Of a stretch of DNA of 42,870 nucleotides, positions 1 through 8,776 are shown in pieces. A program made the translations under genes and the position numbers. Position 1 is the stretch's first letter. Each line of letters starts with the position of its first letter. The notes under the pieces are model-generated. The model made no database searches. It saw only the letters and a program-made list of their open reading frames with translations, and was not told the origin of the DNA. This DNA is from Candidatus Poribacteria bacterium (GTDB lineage Bacteria > Poribacteria > WGA-4E > WGA-3G). The stretch lies in assembly GCA_003635255.1 (NCBI GenBank), contig PYJC01000004.1, positions 1 through 42,870 of the forward strand. The letters run 5' to 3'.

Positions 1-315
1 ATGTTCTTTGAGTTATACAGCCGTTCAGGACTTGGCAAAGGTGCAAGAAGCATGATGGTTTCAGATTATGCGGATGTCCCAACCTTAACGAAGGCAAATA
101 TAGACGAAAAAACAGCCGAATCGCTCTTAAAACGAATTACCCCTTTACCTCCACGAAGAACTGTTAAGTCCGAATCTGAATGGTCCACTCTTGACGCAAT
201 CATCTTTGATGCCCTCGGTCTCACGCAAGGTGAACGGGATGGTGTGTATGAAGCGGTTGTCAATCTGGTGGAAGCACGGCTGCGGAAGGCGCGGAGTTTG
301 CGTGGTAAGTCGTAG
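1..315 (+). CDS. C-terminal end of a DNA methyltransferase (partial)
   Basis: The reading frame is open from the first base, so the gene almost certainly begins upstream and the ATG at position 1 is probably internal. The last 40 residues, with DAIIFDALGLTQGERDGVYE followed by a basic helix, resemble the tail of class I SAM-dependent DNA methyltransferases of the Eco57I / N-6 adenine type found in type I and II restriction-modification systems. No catalytic motif (NPPY or the SAM-binding loop) lies in the visible part, so the assignment rests on this tail alone. It ends just before a dispersed repeat and 225 bases before an FRG-TPR gene, which would fit a defence-rich accessory region. Family is recognised from memory; activity cannot be judged. 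Confidence 0.6.
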   Translation: MFFELYSRSGLGKGARSMMVSDYADVPTLTKANIDEKTAESLLKRITPLPPRRTVKSESEWSTLDAIIFDALGLTQGERDGVYEAVVNLVEARLRKARSLRGKS

Positions 316-320
316 ATTGT

Positions 321-362
321 CTGAATCGCGGATTATCACGGATGACACGGATTTCGCGGATT
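321..362 (-). repeat. Dispersed repeat copy A (inverted orientation)
   Basis: This stretch reads on the minus strand as AATCCGCGAAATCCGTGTCA followed by TCCGTGATAATCCGCGATTC. It is the inverse of copies at 4653-4696, 5372-5413 and 9474-9518. It starts a few bases after the stop of the methyltransferase fragment. A perfect 7-bp hairpin (ACGCTCC / GGAGCGT, 363-379) follows directly, without a T-tract. Confidence 0.8.
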
Positions 363-484
363 ACGCTCCAGCGGAGCGTTATTGCTTCGCAGTGAGAATA
401 GCACATGTGGTATTTCCAGTCCTTCGCTTCAGCGGATCGGTGTGTGATGCTTGAAATTAATTGGGCTCAAACCTCCAAATTCGG

Positions 485-514
485 TTGACATCCGTTCCAT
501 AGATGTGCTATCCT
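485..514 (+). promoter_or_regulatory. Predicted sigma-70-type promoter for the first FRG-TPR gene
   Basis: A perfect -35 TTGACA (485-490), an 18-base spacer and a -10 TATCCT (509-514) sit just upstream of the start at 540, leaving a leader of about 20 bases. The promoter at 2307-2336 has the same -35, spacer length and -10, and both continue TTGACATC and TATCCTT. Confidence 0.65.
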
Positions 515-539
515 TACTGTAAAGGAAAGGATTAGGTAA

Positions 540-2258
540 ATGGCAAAAAAAGTGCCAGGGCGCGTCAAAACGCTGATCGGATTTTTAGAATGGGCAAAAC
601 AATTCAGCGACGGACAATATCTGTTCCGGGGTGTGCGAAAAAAGTCCTACAAAATAGAAGCAGGTGCCTGTCGGCGTTTACCAGAGGTAGATAGATATAA
701 TCCCGCCAAACTTCTCAAAATCAATCAAGAATTGATAGACAAAGCGCGTCTTTTAGGACACGACCAGTTAAGTGGAGATCAACTGTCCGATCTTGCGTTA
801 TTAGCAGAACTTCAACACTTTCGTGCTGCCACCTGCCTAATAGACTTTACCCGTAATGCCCTCATTGCCCTCTGGTTTGCTTGTGAGCAAATTGCTACTA
901 TTGAATCACAAGAGGAAAAAAAGAACACAGATAGCAGAGACAAAGTTGAAGAAACAGATGGCAAAGTCTATGCTGTGCGTATTGATGATCCTGCACGTTT
1001 TAGAACAATTACCTCTGAATTATTGGAAAAAGATATTGATCATTTTTTTCGGGTGGATGGAAACGGTAGGTATCCGCTGTATCAATGGCAGCCGAAACTT
1101 CAGAACAACCGCATTATCGCTCAGCAATCTGTTTTTATATTTGGAGGTGCGAAAATTGAAGCAGCGGACGAATGTATTATCAGTCGAGGGGCTAAGGAAG
1201 ACCTTCTGAAAGCATTAGATAAATTGGTAGGTCTCACTGAGGCAACGATCTATCCTGATTCTGATGGTTTCGCTCGACTTCATGTCCAGAACAATCCAGA
1301 TTTTGAACCCGATCCGCAAGGTTATCTGCAACGGGGCATTGAGGCACATCAAAAAGGCGAACGAGAAGAAGCTATCACTAACTACACTACAGTCATATCA
1401 CCACTACCTGATGAGACTGCGCAGCCTCCAGAAAAAGATATACTTTCCTGGGCACACCATCATCGAGGCATTGCTTATTTGGGCGAAAATCCCAGTGATA
1501 GTGCCGTAGATTTAGCAATTGAGGATTTTACTGAGGCGATACAACTGAAGACAGAGATAATAGAATCCGTTATCGAAAATCCTGCCAGGACGAGACTACT
1601 CAAAAAAGAACTCGCTCGGATTTATATTTATCGAGGTTCTGCTCGCTATTGGCAAAAAGGTGATTTTGATAGCGCGATCACGGATTACACTGAAGCGGCA
1701 GAACTTGATTCTGAATACGCGGAAGCCTATAATTATCGCGGTTTTGCCTATCTTAACAATGGTGATATTGATAAAGCAATTGCGGACTATACCAAAGCAA
1801 TAGATATAGATCAAGAACTTACTGAAGCATATAAAGATCGCGCGACTGCTTATCTTGCGAACAGCGATTTTGATAATGCTATCAGAGACTATACCAAAGC
1901 GATACAGTTGGATCCGGATGACACCAATATCTATAACTATCGCGGTCTTGCTCACTTTAGAAACAGTGAGACCGACAAAGCTATTGACAACCTTAGCAAA
2001 GCAATACAACTGAAACCAGATAGTGCCACCGCTTATTACAATCGCGGCATCGTTCAGTTAAGCTTACGAAATTGGGAAGAAGCGAAAACTGATTTAACAA
2101 TCTCCAAAAACCAATTAGATGTTGCCACCGAGTTTCAACAGGAATATGGGCGTGTTGAAGATTTTGAGCGGGGAATGGATATTGAATTGCCTGAGGACAT
2201 CGTCTCAATCCTGACAGCAGAAGACACCTCTACAAACATTCATCAAGATGATTTGTAG
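540..2258 (+). CDS. FRG domain protein with TPR array
   Basis: The 572-residue protein begins with an FRG domain (about residues 10-240). Seen directly are the name-giving YLFRG motif near residue 29, the core LAELQHFRAATCLIDFTRNA segment and a later RIIAQQSVFIFG segment, all in family order. A TPR array of about seven repeats follows (about 250-515), with typical AYNYRG...AIADYTKAI periodicity of 34 residues. The last 60 residues form a non-TPR cap (NWEEAK..., then FERGMDIELPEDIVSILT) shared with the proteins at 2802 and 5466. FRG is a domain of unknown activity often found near phage-defence and toxin genes; TPRs bind partner proteins. No signal peptide or membrane segment is visible, so a cytoplasmic location is likely. 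An AAAGGA/AGG SD precedes the ATG. Function is unknown; a sensor or effector of stress or infection is inference. Confidence 0.85.
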   Translation: MAKKVPGRVKTLIGFLEWAKQFSDGQYLFRGVRKKSYKIEAGACRRLPEVDRYNPAKLLKINQELIDKARLLGHDQLSGDQLSDLALLAELQHFRAATCLIDFTRNALIALWFACEQIATIESQEEKKNTDSRDKVEETDGKVYAVRIDDPARFRTITSELLEKDIDHFFRVDGNGRYPLYQWQPKLQNNRIIAQQSVFIFGGAKIEAADECIISRGAKEDLLKALDKLVGLTEATIYPDSDGFARLHVQNNPDFEPDPQGYLQRGIEAHQKGEREEAITNYTTVISPLPDETAQPPEKDILSWAHHHRGIAYLGENPSDSAVDLAIEDFTEAIQLKTEIIESVIENPARTRLLKKELARIYIYRGSARYWQKGDFDSAITDYTEAAELDSEYAEAYNYRGFAYLNNGDIDKAIADYTKAIDIDQELTEAYKDRATAYLANSDFDNAIRDYTKAIQLDPDDTNIYNYRGLAHFRNSETDKAIDNLSKAIQLKPDSATAYYNRGIVQLSLRNWEEAKTDLTISKNQLDVATEFQQEYGRVEDFERGMDIELPEDIVSILTAEDTSTNIHQDDL

Positions 2259-2306
2259 CCCCATTAGTCCAATAGGCTATGTTACTAATTGTGTCGTAAA
2301 ATTCAA

Positions 2307-2336
2307 TTGACATCTTTTTTATGAACATGTTATCCT
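2307..2336 (+). promoter_or_regulatory. Predicted sigma-70-type promoter for the 96-residue protein gene
   Basis: TTGACA (2307-2312), an 18-base spacer and TATCCT (2331-2336). It has the same layout as the promoter at 485-514, suggesting that the two genes share a promoter type. The leader to the start at 2423 is about 80 bases. Confidence 0.6.
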
Positions 2337-2422
2337 TTCAGAACAAGAACATTCAGTTTCAATAAACATAAGTATTCTCTTATAGCGGCGCAGAGTCGTT
2401 TTTTCAAGAGGAGACACATTAA

Positions 2423-2713
2423 ATGACAATCAAAAAAACTGACATTTCCAAGGTCCACGACGATAGGCAAAAGGGCGAATTCATAACGAGTGGACCATCC
2501 GAACCGGCACTGCCTGAGACTGTTAAGCGCGAAGGACAAAAAGGGATTCCCTCACCTGGAAAAGATGCTAAAGCGGACTTACGCAAGGCAATATCCGAAG
2601 CTGCAAGACATGATGCAGGAAAAAGTAAATCCCTAACTATAAAAAAAGCGAAGCAGGCAAGGCGTGATGTGATAGTTAAAACCATCATGAAACACAATAG
2701 ACAGGCACACTGA
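2423..2713 (+). CDS. Small charged protein of unknown function
   Basis: The 96-residue protein has no family I recognise. It is very hydrophilic and rich in Lys, Asp, Glu and Arg, with a Pro/Gly-rich middle (residues 25-48) and a basic C-terminal helix-like stretch (about 60-96), so part may be disordered. The ORF is supported by its own promoter-like element and by a clear GAGGAG SD about 10 bases before the ATG. It lies between two FRG-TPR genes on the same strand. An overlapping minus-strand frame (2419-2697) lacks such signals and is treated as a shadow. A small accessory or antitoxin-like partner of the FRG proteins is possible but unsupported. Confidence 0.6.
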   Translation: MTIKKTDISKVHDDRQKGEFITSGPSEPALPETVKREGQKGIPSPGKDAKADLRKAISEAARHDAGKSKSLTIKKAKQARRDVIVKTIMKHNRQAH

Positions 2714-2801
2714 CAGCGTCAGGGCATACAGACACATTTTACTTGTTTTTTTCTCCTATGTTGAATCTTCGTTAATTGCACCTACTTGTGGTCCAATACA
2801 A

Positions 2802-4589
2802 ATGAAAATGCTAACCCACACCAACTCACAAATTGACCATTTAAGCAGCCCTCCGGATATTATCCAAGAAATAGCGGCTAAATCGGAGGGTTGTGAGTAC
2901 ATCTATCGCGGTGAACCTGAATGTTACCCGAAAGTTTCTTCGACCCTCTATCGAGAATACGCCCATATCGGGGCGGCATCGCTCGCCTTGGAAATCATCC
3001 AAGGGCAAATGCTGAACGAGGCGAAAAAACTTACTTACGAGATAGATGATTCCGAAATCCTAATTGAAATCCAACACTATGGGGGTAAAACTAACCTCAT
3101 AGACTTTACAACTGACTACCTTATCGCGCTTTTCTTTGCGTGCGACGGGAGCCCTGAGAAAGATGGTAGGGTTATCCGACAAAAGACCGAGACGATAAAG
3201 GATCTAATCAAACATCCTCGGAACCCACGACACCGTATCAAAGCTCAAAAGACCGTATTCGTTATACCACCTAACGGCTTTATTGAACTGGACAAAGACG
3301 ATATAGTCACTGTTCCAGCAGCCATCAAGCAGCCACTGTTACAGTATCTACGAAAGCACTACGACATCTCCACTGAAACTATCTACAGCGATCTCTATAG
3401 TTTTATTAAAAATCAAGACATTCATCGGAGTGCTTATGTAGCATTTTATAGCGGCCTCACCTTTCAAAAAATAGGAGATGACGCAGAGACACCCGAAGAG
3501 ACGCAAGACGTTTATCAAAAAGCTATAGCGTATTATACGGAGGCATTGGAACAGAAACCCGACATGCTGGAGGCTTATCTCAATCGCGGAACAATTTACA
3601 ACGACCTAGATATAGACGAAGCCCTTGAAAACTATAATACAGCGATACAGCTGGACCCAAATTATACAGTAGCATATCACAACCGTGGGGTTACTTATCT
3701 CCGCAAAGGTGATTTTGACCGAGCCATCAAAGACTATAATAGGGCGATAGAACTTAACCCAAATTATGCTATGGCCTATTACAATCGCGGCAATGCCTAT
3801 CTCCACAAAAACGATCCTAACCCAGCTATCAGAGATTACACCAAAACTATAGAATTGAATGCTAATGATGCCGAGGCCTATACTGGTCGCGGTGTGGCTT
3901 ACTTCAAGAAAAGCGAGGTTGACCTCGCGATTAACGATTATAGCAGGGCAATACAACTTAAATCGGATTATACCATAGCCTATTACAATCGCGGAAACGC
4001 TTACGCCAGCAAGGGCGAATTTAACAACGCCATCAAAGACTATAGCGAGGTAATACAACTTGACTCAAATTATGCTGAGGCTTATTACAGTCGTGGCAAT
4101 GCTTATGACAAGAAAGGCGAAATGGACCTCGCCATCAAAGACTATAACAAAGCAATAGAACTTAACTCCGATTATGCCGATGCCTATAATAATCGTGGTA
4201 TCATTTACGGTGAACAAGGGAAGTATGACTTTGCTATGAAGGACTTTACCAAAGCCATACGACTTACATCTGGTAATTTCAATCCCTATTACAACCTCGG
4301 AAGAGTTTATGATGAAAAGGGTAAGTATAACCAAGCTATTGAAAACTATGACAAGGTGATAGAACTCAATCCTGATTATATTAGTGCTTATTACAGACGT
4401 GGAGTGGCTTGGTTACATTTGTCGGAATGGGAAAAAGCGAAATCGGACCTGACCGCTGCAGCGGCGAAAGGGGTAAATGTTATCGCTCAGTTCCATCAAC
4501 TCAATGGAAGCATACGGAACTTTGAACAAAAAATCGGTATTCAGTTGCCTCCAGACGTTGCTGTACTGCTAACTCCTCCGGAGGCATAA
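2802..4589 (+). CDS. FRG domain protein with TPR array (second copy)
   Basis: The 595-residue paralogue of the protein at 540 has an FRG domain at about residues 20-215 (CEYIYRGEPECYPKVSSTLY, then LIEIQHYGGKTNLIDFTTDY and RIKAQKTVFVIP). About ten TPRs follow (225-530), the later ones nearly identical in phase (AYYNRGNAY...AIKDY..AIEL). The C-terminal cap (SEWEKAKSDL..., FEQKIGIQLPPDVAVLLT) matches that of its neighbours. Its FRG domain is shorter than that of the first copy and lacks the charged insert seen there at about residues 120-145. No convincing SD precedes the ATG at 2802; a second ATG two codons on is an alternative. The TPR part differs in number, as expected for repeat expansion. 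Cytoplasmic; role unknown, probably the same process as the first copy. Confidence 0.85.
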   Translation: MKMLTHTNSQIDHLSSPPDIIQEIAAKSEGCEYIYRGEPECYPKVSSTLYREYAHIGAASLALEIIQGQMLNEAKKLTYEIDDSEILIEIQHYGGKTNLIDFTTDYLIALFFACDGSPEKDGRVIRQKTETIKDLIKHPRNPRHRIKAQKTVFVIPPNGFIELDKDDIVTVPAAIKQPLLQYLRKHYDISTETIYSDLYSFIKNQDIHRSAYVAFYSGLTFQKIGDDAETPEETQDVYQKAIAYYTEALEQKPDMLEAYLNRGTIYNDLDIDEALENYNTAIQLDPNYTVAYHNRGVTYLRKGDFDRAIKDYNRAIELNPNYAMAYYNRGNAYLHKNDPNPAIRDYTKTIELNANDAEAYTGRGVAYFKKSEVDLAINDYSRAIQLKSDYTIAYYNRGNAYASKGEFNNAIKDYSEVIQLDSNYAEAYYSRGNAYDKKGEMDLAIKDYNKAIELNSDYADAYNNRGIIYGEQGKYDFAMKDFTKAIRLTSGNFNPYYNLGRVYDEKGKYNQAIENYDKVIELNPDYISAYYRRGVAWLHLSEWEKAKSDLTAAAAKGVNVIAQFHQLNGSIRNFEQKIGIQLPPDVAVLLTPPEA

Positions 4590-4652
4590 AGGTAACAAAT
4601 CTTCCAGAACACAGACGTTTCCACAGAGCAGGAGACAGCTGACACGGCTCTT

Positions 4653-4696
4653 AAAAAATCCGCGAAATCCGTGTTGTCCGTGAAAATCCGAGATTT
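4653..4696 (+). repeat. Dispersed repeat copy B
   Basis: AAAAAATCCGCGAAATCCGT and the following bases match copy D at 9474-9518. The similarity extends about 25 bases upstream in both copies (a GAC...GGCTC segment). It follows the stop of the second FRG-TPR gene. Confidence 0.8.
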
Positions 4697-4765
4697 AGGC
4701 AATTGTGAGGCTTATCCCAAAGAAAGTAGGGTTGTGGAGGCGAGTTGATAAGTAACCCTCTAAAA
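4675..4765 (+). pseudogene. Duplicated 5' leader and first codons of the TIR-TPR gene
   Basis: This stretch aligns with 5389-5485, the leader of the TIR-TPR gene. Both have GTGAAAATC, a GATT.AG segment, CCAAAGAAA, TGTGGAG and then codons for a Ser-Asn-Pro-Leu-Lys start (here ATA AGT AAC CCT CTA AAA). After about six codons the similarity ends and no TIR domain follows. It looks like the debris of a recombination or a deleted TIR gene, joined to the sequence that now precedes the gene at 4809. Confidence 0.6.
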
Positions 4766-4808
4766 CTACTTACACTGACAGTTCCAAATCCCAAGAACGA
4801 AAAAGAAG

Positions 4809-5081
4809 ATGAACAAACCAAGAGTTTTCGCAGAGTTCCACAACGCGGATGCCAAAGGAAGAGTGCGGTTGAATTGCGCTGGTACGAGAGCGGATATCAA
4901 ACGTCAAAAAATCGCGTTGCAAGATGGGCAACGTCTTATTCTCTATAGCGAAGAATTGGAGGTTGAAGGCGTTGTTCGCTACTCCGAAGAAGAAAAGTTG
5001 TGGACAGCAGTGATTGATTGGAATGCTATTCAAGAGGTAGAACCCATTGTCTCTGAAATAATACCTACATCCGTGATATAG
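4809..5081 (+). CDS. Small protein of unknown function (90 aa)
   Basis: The 90-residue product mixes short beta-like segments (RVRLNCAGT, QRLILYSEELEVEGVVRYS, WTAVIDWNAI) and resembles short uncharacterised proteins that I recall from cyanobacteria and other repeat-rich genomes. No catalytic motif, signal peptide or membrane segment is visible. The ATG has only a weak AAGAAG SD. A second small gene starts 55 bases downstream on the same strand, so the two may be one transcription unit. It sits directly after a truncated copy of the TIR-TPR leader, which may supply its upstream signals. A toxin-antitoxin-like pair is possible but not shown. Confidence 0.55.
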   Translation: MNKPRVFAEFHNADAKGRVRLNCAGTRADIKRQKIALQDGQRLILYSEELEVEGVVRYSEEEKLWTAVIDWNAIQEVEPIVSEIIPTSVI

Positions 5082-5136
5082 CACGTTAATGCTATAGACA
5101 TATCAATCCGCTGGAGCGGGAGAGCAAAAACTACTA

Positions 5137-5358
5137 ATGATTCAGAACACTCAAGAACTTGAAACAACGCTCGCGCGCATCAAGCACTTTCAAAAAATAG
5201 TTGAAAAGCTCAAGGCGTTTGAAACCAACCCACGGAATTATGAATTATCCGCGGGTGGATTTCTTGCCGAAATTGATCAGATGAATCTGGAGGTGAGAGC
5301 GTATCTATCCATTCATCCGAGCGAATTGATAGAACAAATTACTGAAGGCAGCACATAA
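5137..5358 (+). CDS. Small helical protein of unknown function (73 aa)
   Basis: The 73-residue protein is predicted from sequence to be mostly helical (TLARIKHFQKIVEKLKAFE, then GGFLAEIDQMNLEVRAYLS). It resembles the N-terminal helical part of some small antitoxin-like proteins but has no visible helix-turn-helix. It follows the 90-residue gene by 55 bases and ends 14 bases before copy C of the dispersed repeat. An AG-rich stretch (GGAGCGGGAGAG) lies upstream but somewhat far from the ATG. Likely real, given codon use and position; function unknown. Confidence 0.55.
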   Translation: MIQNTQELETTLARIKHFQKIVEKLKAFETNPRNYELSAGGFLAEIDQMNLEVRAYLSIHPSELIEQITEGST

Positions 5359-5371
5359 AAATAAGCAAAAT

Positions 5372-5413
5372 CAATCCGCGTCATCCGTGTAATCAGTGAA
5401 AATCGGCGATTCA
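5372..5413 (+). repeat. Dispersed repeat copy C
   Basis: ATCCGCGTCATCCGTGTAAT and the following GTGAAAATCGGCGATTCAG form a diverged copy of the family at 321-362, 4653-4696 and 9474-9518. It lies in the leader of the TIR-TPR gene. Confidence 0.75.
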
Positions 5414-5465
5414 GAAAATTGCGGAGTCTCATTCCAAAGAAATTGTGACTGTGGAGAAAAAGCCA

Positions 5466-8400
5466 ATGAGCAACCCACTAAAGGGGTTTATTACCTATTC
5501 ACACGAAGATACAGAAGTAAAGGACGAGTTACGAAAACGTCTCGCTGTGATGGAGCAGCAAAAGGAGTTAGTGACTTGGGACGATGGTCAACTCACGCCT
5601 GGAGACGAAGCACTTCAGGAAGACATTCTCAAAAAGGTTGCTGATTCGGATCTGCTTCTCTATCTCGTCTCCGCTGCGAGTCTTGCCTCCAAAAATTGCA
5701 ATAGGGAATTAGCCGAAGCAATAAAAGAAGACAAAAGGGTTATCCCTATTATTCTTGAGCATTGCGATTGGCTGTATCATCAACTCAGCAGCTTTGAAGT
5801 TCTTCCGTACAAAGGTAAACCGATTAGTAAATGGGAAGATCAGAGTGAAGGTTGGCAAAATGTAGTAGATGGTATTCGAAAAGCTACTACCGAAATTCAC
5901 TCTCAGGCGAAACCTGACTCTGGTATATCTGAAAAAGAGTTACGGGCGGAAATTGTATTCCAGCACGGGAATATTCTGGTGATGCTCGGGCAATCGGATA
6001 TGGCAATTAAGGTGTATTCTGATGCTATCAACCTTAACCCGCGTAACGCGAATGCCTATAACAATCGGGGTGCTGTTTACTTCAGTAAAGGTGGTTTTGA
6101 CAACGCCATAAAAGACTATACCACTGCGATACAAATTCAACCTGATTATGCCGAAGTTTATAGTAATCGGGGTGGTGCTTACGGCAAAAAAGGCGAAGTG
6201 GAAAAGGCTATTAGAGACTGTGATACTGCAATACAACTCAACCCACGCCACGCCAATGCCTATTACAACCGGGGTGTCACTTATAGTGATATTGGCGAGT
6301 TGGATCTTGCTATTCAAGACTATACCAAAGCAATAGAACATAAACACGATTATATTGAGGCCTATACCAGCCGAGGGCTCGTCTACAGCGAAAAAAATGA
6401 TTTTGACTTAGCAATTGCGGACTATACTCAGGCAATAGCGCTTAATCAACACTATGCAGCTGCCTATAACAACCGCGGTCTTGCTTACGTTAGTAAAAAT
6501 GAGTTGGATCTTGCTATTCAAGACTACACAAAAGCAATAGCGCTCAATCCTAAGTTTGCCGGAACCTATTGTAATCGTGGTACTGCTTACGGACGCAAAG
6601 GTGAGATTGATAAGAGTATCGCGGATTATATCAAGACAGTAGAGCTTGATTCTAATTATGTGGATGCCTACTACGCTCTCGGCAATGCTTATGTTTATAA
6701 AGGCAAATTTACCACAGCCATCGCGCACTATAGCAAAGGGCTAGAACTGGATCCAGATAATGTTGATGCCTATTATAATCGAGGTTGGACGCATAGCAAA
6801 AATGGCAATCATGGCAATCATGATCTTGCGATTGCGGATTTTGACAAGGTAATAGAATCAGAGCCGAGTCGTGTGGAGGCATATAACATACGCGGTGTTT
6901 CCTACTACAATAAAGGCGATTCCGCTAAAGCAATTAAAGACTTTAGCAGAGCAATAGAATTGGATCCAGATAATGTTGATGCCTATAATAACCGCGGCAA
7001 CGTTTATTTCAAAAGCGGACAGGTTGTTCTTGCCCTTAAAGACTTTAACAAGGCAATAGAACTTAATCCCAAGTGTACGTCTGCCTATAATGGTCTCGCC
7101 GAAACTCACCGCGCTAAAGATGAACTTGACCAAGCTATTGACAACTTTAACAAGGCACTAAAATTGGATCCGGATTATGCCATAGCCTATAGCAACCGTG
7201 GCAATGCTTATAGCGACAAAGGCGAAGTTGACAAGGCGATTGCAGATTATAACACGGCAATTGCCCTGGATCCGAAAAATGCTGAAGCCTATTACAGTAG
7301 AGGCAATACGTACCTCAATAAAGGTGAGTTTGATCTCGCTCTCACAGATTATAATGAGGCGATAGCGTTAGATATAGGAACTGCTGATGCCTATAACAAT
7401 CGCGCGTCTGCCTACATTAGCAAAGGCGAGATAGACAAAGCCATCGCGGATGTTGACAAAGCGAGAGAACTGAATCCAGAGTTTGCCGGTCTGTATTATA
7501 ACCGAGGGGCTGCTTACTCCAGAAAACAGGAGTTTAACAACGCAATCAATGATTTTGATAAGGCAATAGAACTTAACGTAGGTGAGCCTAGAGTCTATTT
7601 GTCCCGCGGCATAGTTCAGATGCGCTTGCAAAACTGGCAAGAAGCTAAAATCGATCTGATTACTGCACGGGACAAAGGGTTGGATATCACCGATGCGTTT
7701 CATAAAGAGATCGAAAGCGTTGAAACCTTTGAGCGGATAATTGGGGTTCCATTACCCGCAGACCTTGCTTTACTGCTAACACACCAAATATTGGAACCTC
7801 ATAGTCCTGATACTTATACCACTCGTGGTACTGCTTACCTCAAAAATGGCAAGTACGATCTTGCCATTGCCGATTTTAGCAAAGCCATAGAACTGGATAT
7901 AGACAATGTGGTTGCCTATTGGCATCGCGGCAACGCTTATTCCAACATGGGTGAATTTTACTGGGCAGTTGATGACTATAATGAAGCAATAAGCCGCAAG
8001 CCTGATTTTGCTGAAGCCTATTACAACCGCGGACAGACTTACTTTAAGCAACACGATTTTGACCCTGCTATTCAAGACTTTCGGGAGGTAATACGATTGA
8101 AGCCTGACTTTACTGACCCCTATCAATTACTGGGCTACGTTTATGCAATCAGAGGCGAGCATTCCGAAGCGATTGAAAACTACACCAAGGGCATAGAACT
8201 GGAATCGGGAGATGCAAGTGCCTATGCGAATCGCGGCAACGCTTACAGCCATCAGGGTGACCTGGATCTCGCCATTAAAGACTACGCCAAAGCTGTTGAG
8301 CTGGAACCAAGTCATTATTCAGCGTATGTCGGACTTGGTAACGTTTTAGACCAACAAGGCGATCTGGATCGCGCCATCCAATCCTATAATAAAGCTATTG

Positions 8401-8723
8401 AACTGGAGCCCGACCATCCTCTTACTTACTGCAACCGAGGCGGAACTTACAATAAAAAAGGCGAGGTAGATAAAGCGATTGCCGACTATATTAAAGTCAT
8501 AGGACTACAACCGTTGATTAAGGAGGCACATTACTTTTTAGCGGAGGTTTACATGCAAGTTGGCAATTGGTCAGAAACTAAATTAAATTTGATATTTGCC
8601 AGAACCTTGGGCGTGGATATCATTCATTTGTTTCATAAAAAATACGAAAGCGTTGCGAACTTTGAGCAGAAAACTGGTGTTCAGTTGCCCACAGACATCG
8701 CCGCCCTGCTGACACCCGCGTAG
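5466..8723 (+). CDS. TIR domain protein with two TPR-cap modules
   Basis: The 1085-residue protein starts best at the ATG at 5466, nine bases after a GGAG SD; an upstream GTG at 5445 in the same frame would add seven residues. Residues 6-140 are a TIR domain: GFITYSHEDTEVKDEL, WDDGQLTPGDE, then SDLLLYLVSAASLAS and CNRE, where Glu81 is at the position of the catalytic glutamate of NAD-cleaving TIRs. I count 16 TPRs of 34 residues, then a non-TPR cap (about 705-775, FERIIGVPLPADLALLLT), seven more TPRs and a second cap (about 1020-1085, FEQKTGVQLPTDIAALLT). One TPR (near 6805-6822) carries a 9-base tandem duplication that adds three residues. TIR-TPR proteins are found among NAD-depleting defence effectors; that role here is inference. 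Confidence 0.88.
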   Translation: MSNPLKGFITYSHEDTEVKDELRKRLAVMEQQKELVTWDDGQLTPGDEALQEDILKKVADSDLLLYLVSAASLASKNCNRELAEAIKEDKRVIPIILEHCDWLYHQLSSFEVLPYKGKPISKWEDQSEGWQNVVDGIRKATTEIHSQAKPDSGISEKELRAEIVFQHGNILVMLGQSDMAIKVYSDAINLNPRNANAYNNRGAVYFSKGGFDNAIKDYTTAIQIQPDYAEVYSNRGGAYGKKGEVEKAIRDCDTAIQLNPRHANAYYNRGVTYSDIGELDLAIQDYTKAIEHKHDYIEAYTSRGLVYSEKNDFDLAIADYTQAIALNQHYAAAYNNRGLAYVSKNELDLAIQDYTKAIALNPKFAGTYCNRGTAYGRKGEIDKSIADYIKTVELDSNYVDAYYALGNAYVYKGKFTTAIAHYSKGLELDPDNVDAYYNRGWTHSKNGNHGNHDLAIADFDKVIESEPSRVEAYNIRGVSYYNKGDSAKAIKDFSRAIELDPDNVDAYNNRGNVYFKSGQVVLALKDFNKAIELNPKCTSAYNGLAETHRAKDELDQAIDNFNKALKLDPDYAIAYSNRGNAYSDKGEVDKAIADYNTAIALDPKNAEAYYSRGNTYLNKGEFDLALTDYNEAIALDIGTADAYNNRASAYISKGEIDKAIADVDKARELNPEFAGLYYNRGAAYSRKQEFNNAINDFDKAIELNVGEPRVYLSRGIVQMRLQNWQEAKIDLITARDKGLDITDAFHKEIESVETFERIIGVPLPADLALLLTHQILEPHSPDTYTTRGTAYLKNGKYDLAIADFSKAIELDIDNVVAYWHRGNAYSNMGEFYWAVDDYNEAISRKPDFAEAYYNRGQTYFKQHDFDPAIQDFREVIRLKPDFTDPYQLLGYVYAIRGEHSEAIENYTKGIELESGDASAYANRGNAYSHQGDLDLAIKDYAKAVELEPSHYSAYVGLGNVLDQQGDLDRAIQSYNKAIELEPDHPLTYCNRGGTYNKKGEVDKAIADYIKVIGLQPLIKEAHYFLAEVYMQVGNWSETKLNLIFARTLGVDIIHLFHKKYESVANFEQKTGVQLPTDIAALLTPA

Positions 8724-8776
8724 GCATAAATGTGAATCAGTTCATTATTGCTTGGAAAAGAAAAGGAGTGCTAAAA

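Noticed and set aside
1596..4334. Long minus-strand frames opposite the FRG-TPR genes (for example 1596-2009, 3606-4058, 4065-4334)
   Set aside because: They mirror the 34-residue TPR period, have no SD sites and give low-complexity hydrophobic repeats, so they are shadows.
6000..7600. CRISPR-like regular spacing
   Set aside because: The 102-base period is coding TPR sequence with degenerate repeats and no identical direct repeats with unique spacers.
5940..8315. Minus-strand frames opposite the TIR-TPR gene
   Set aside because: The same shadow effect of the 102-base TPR period.
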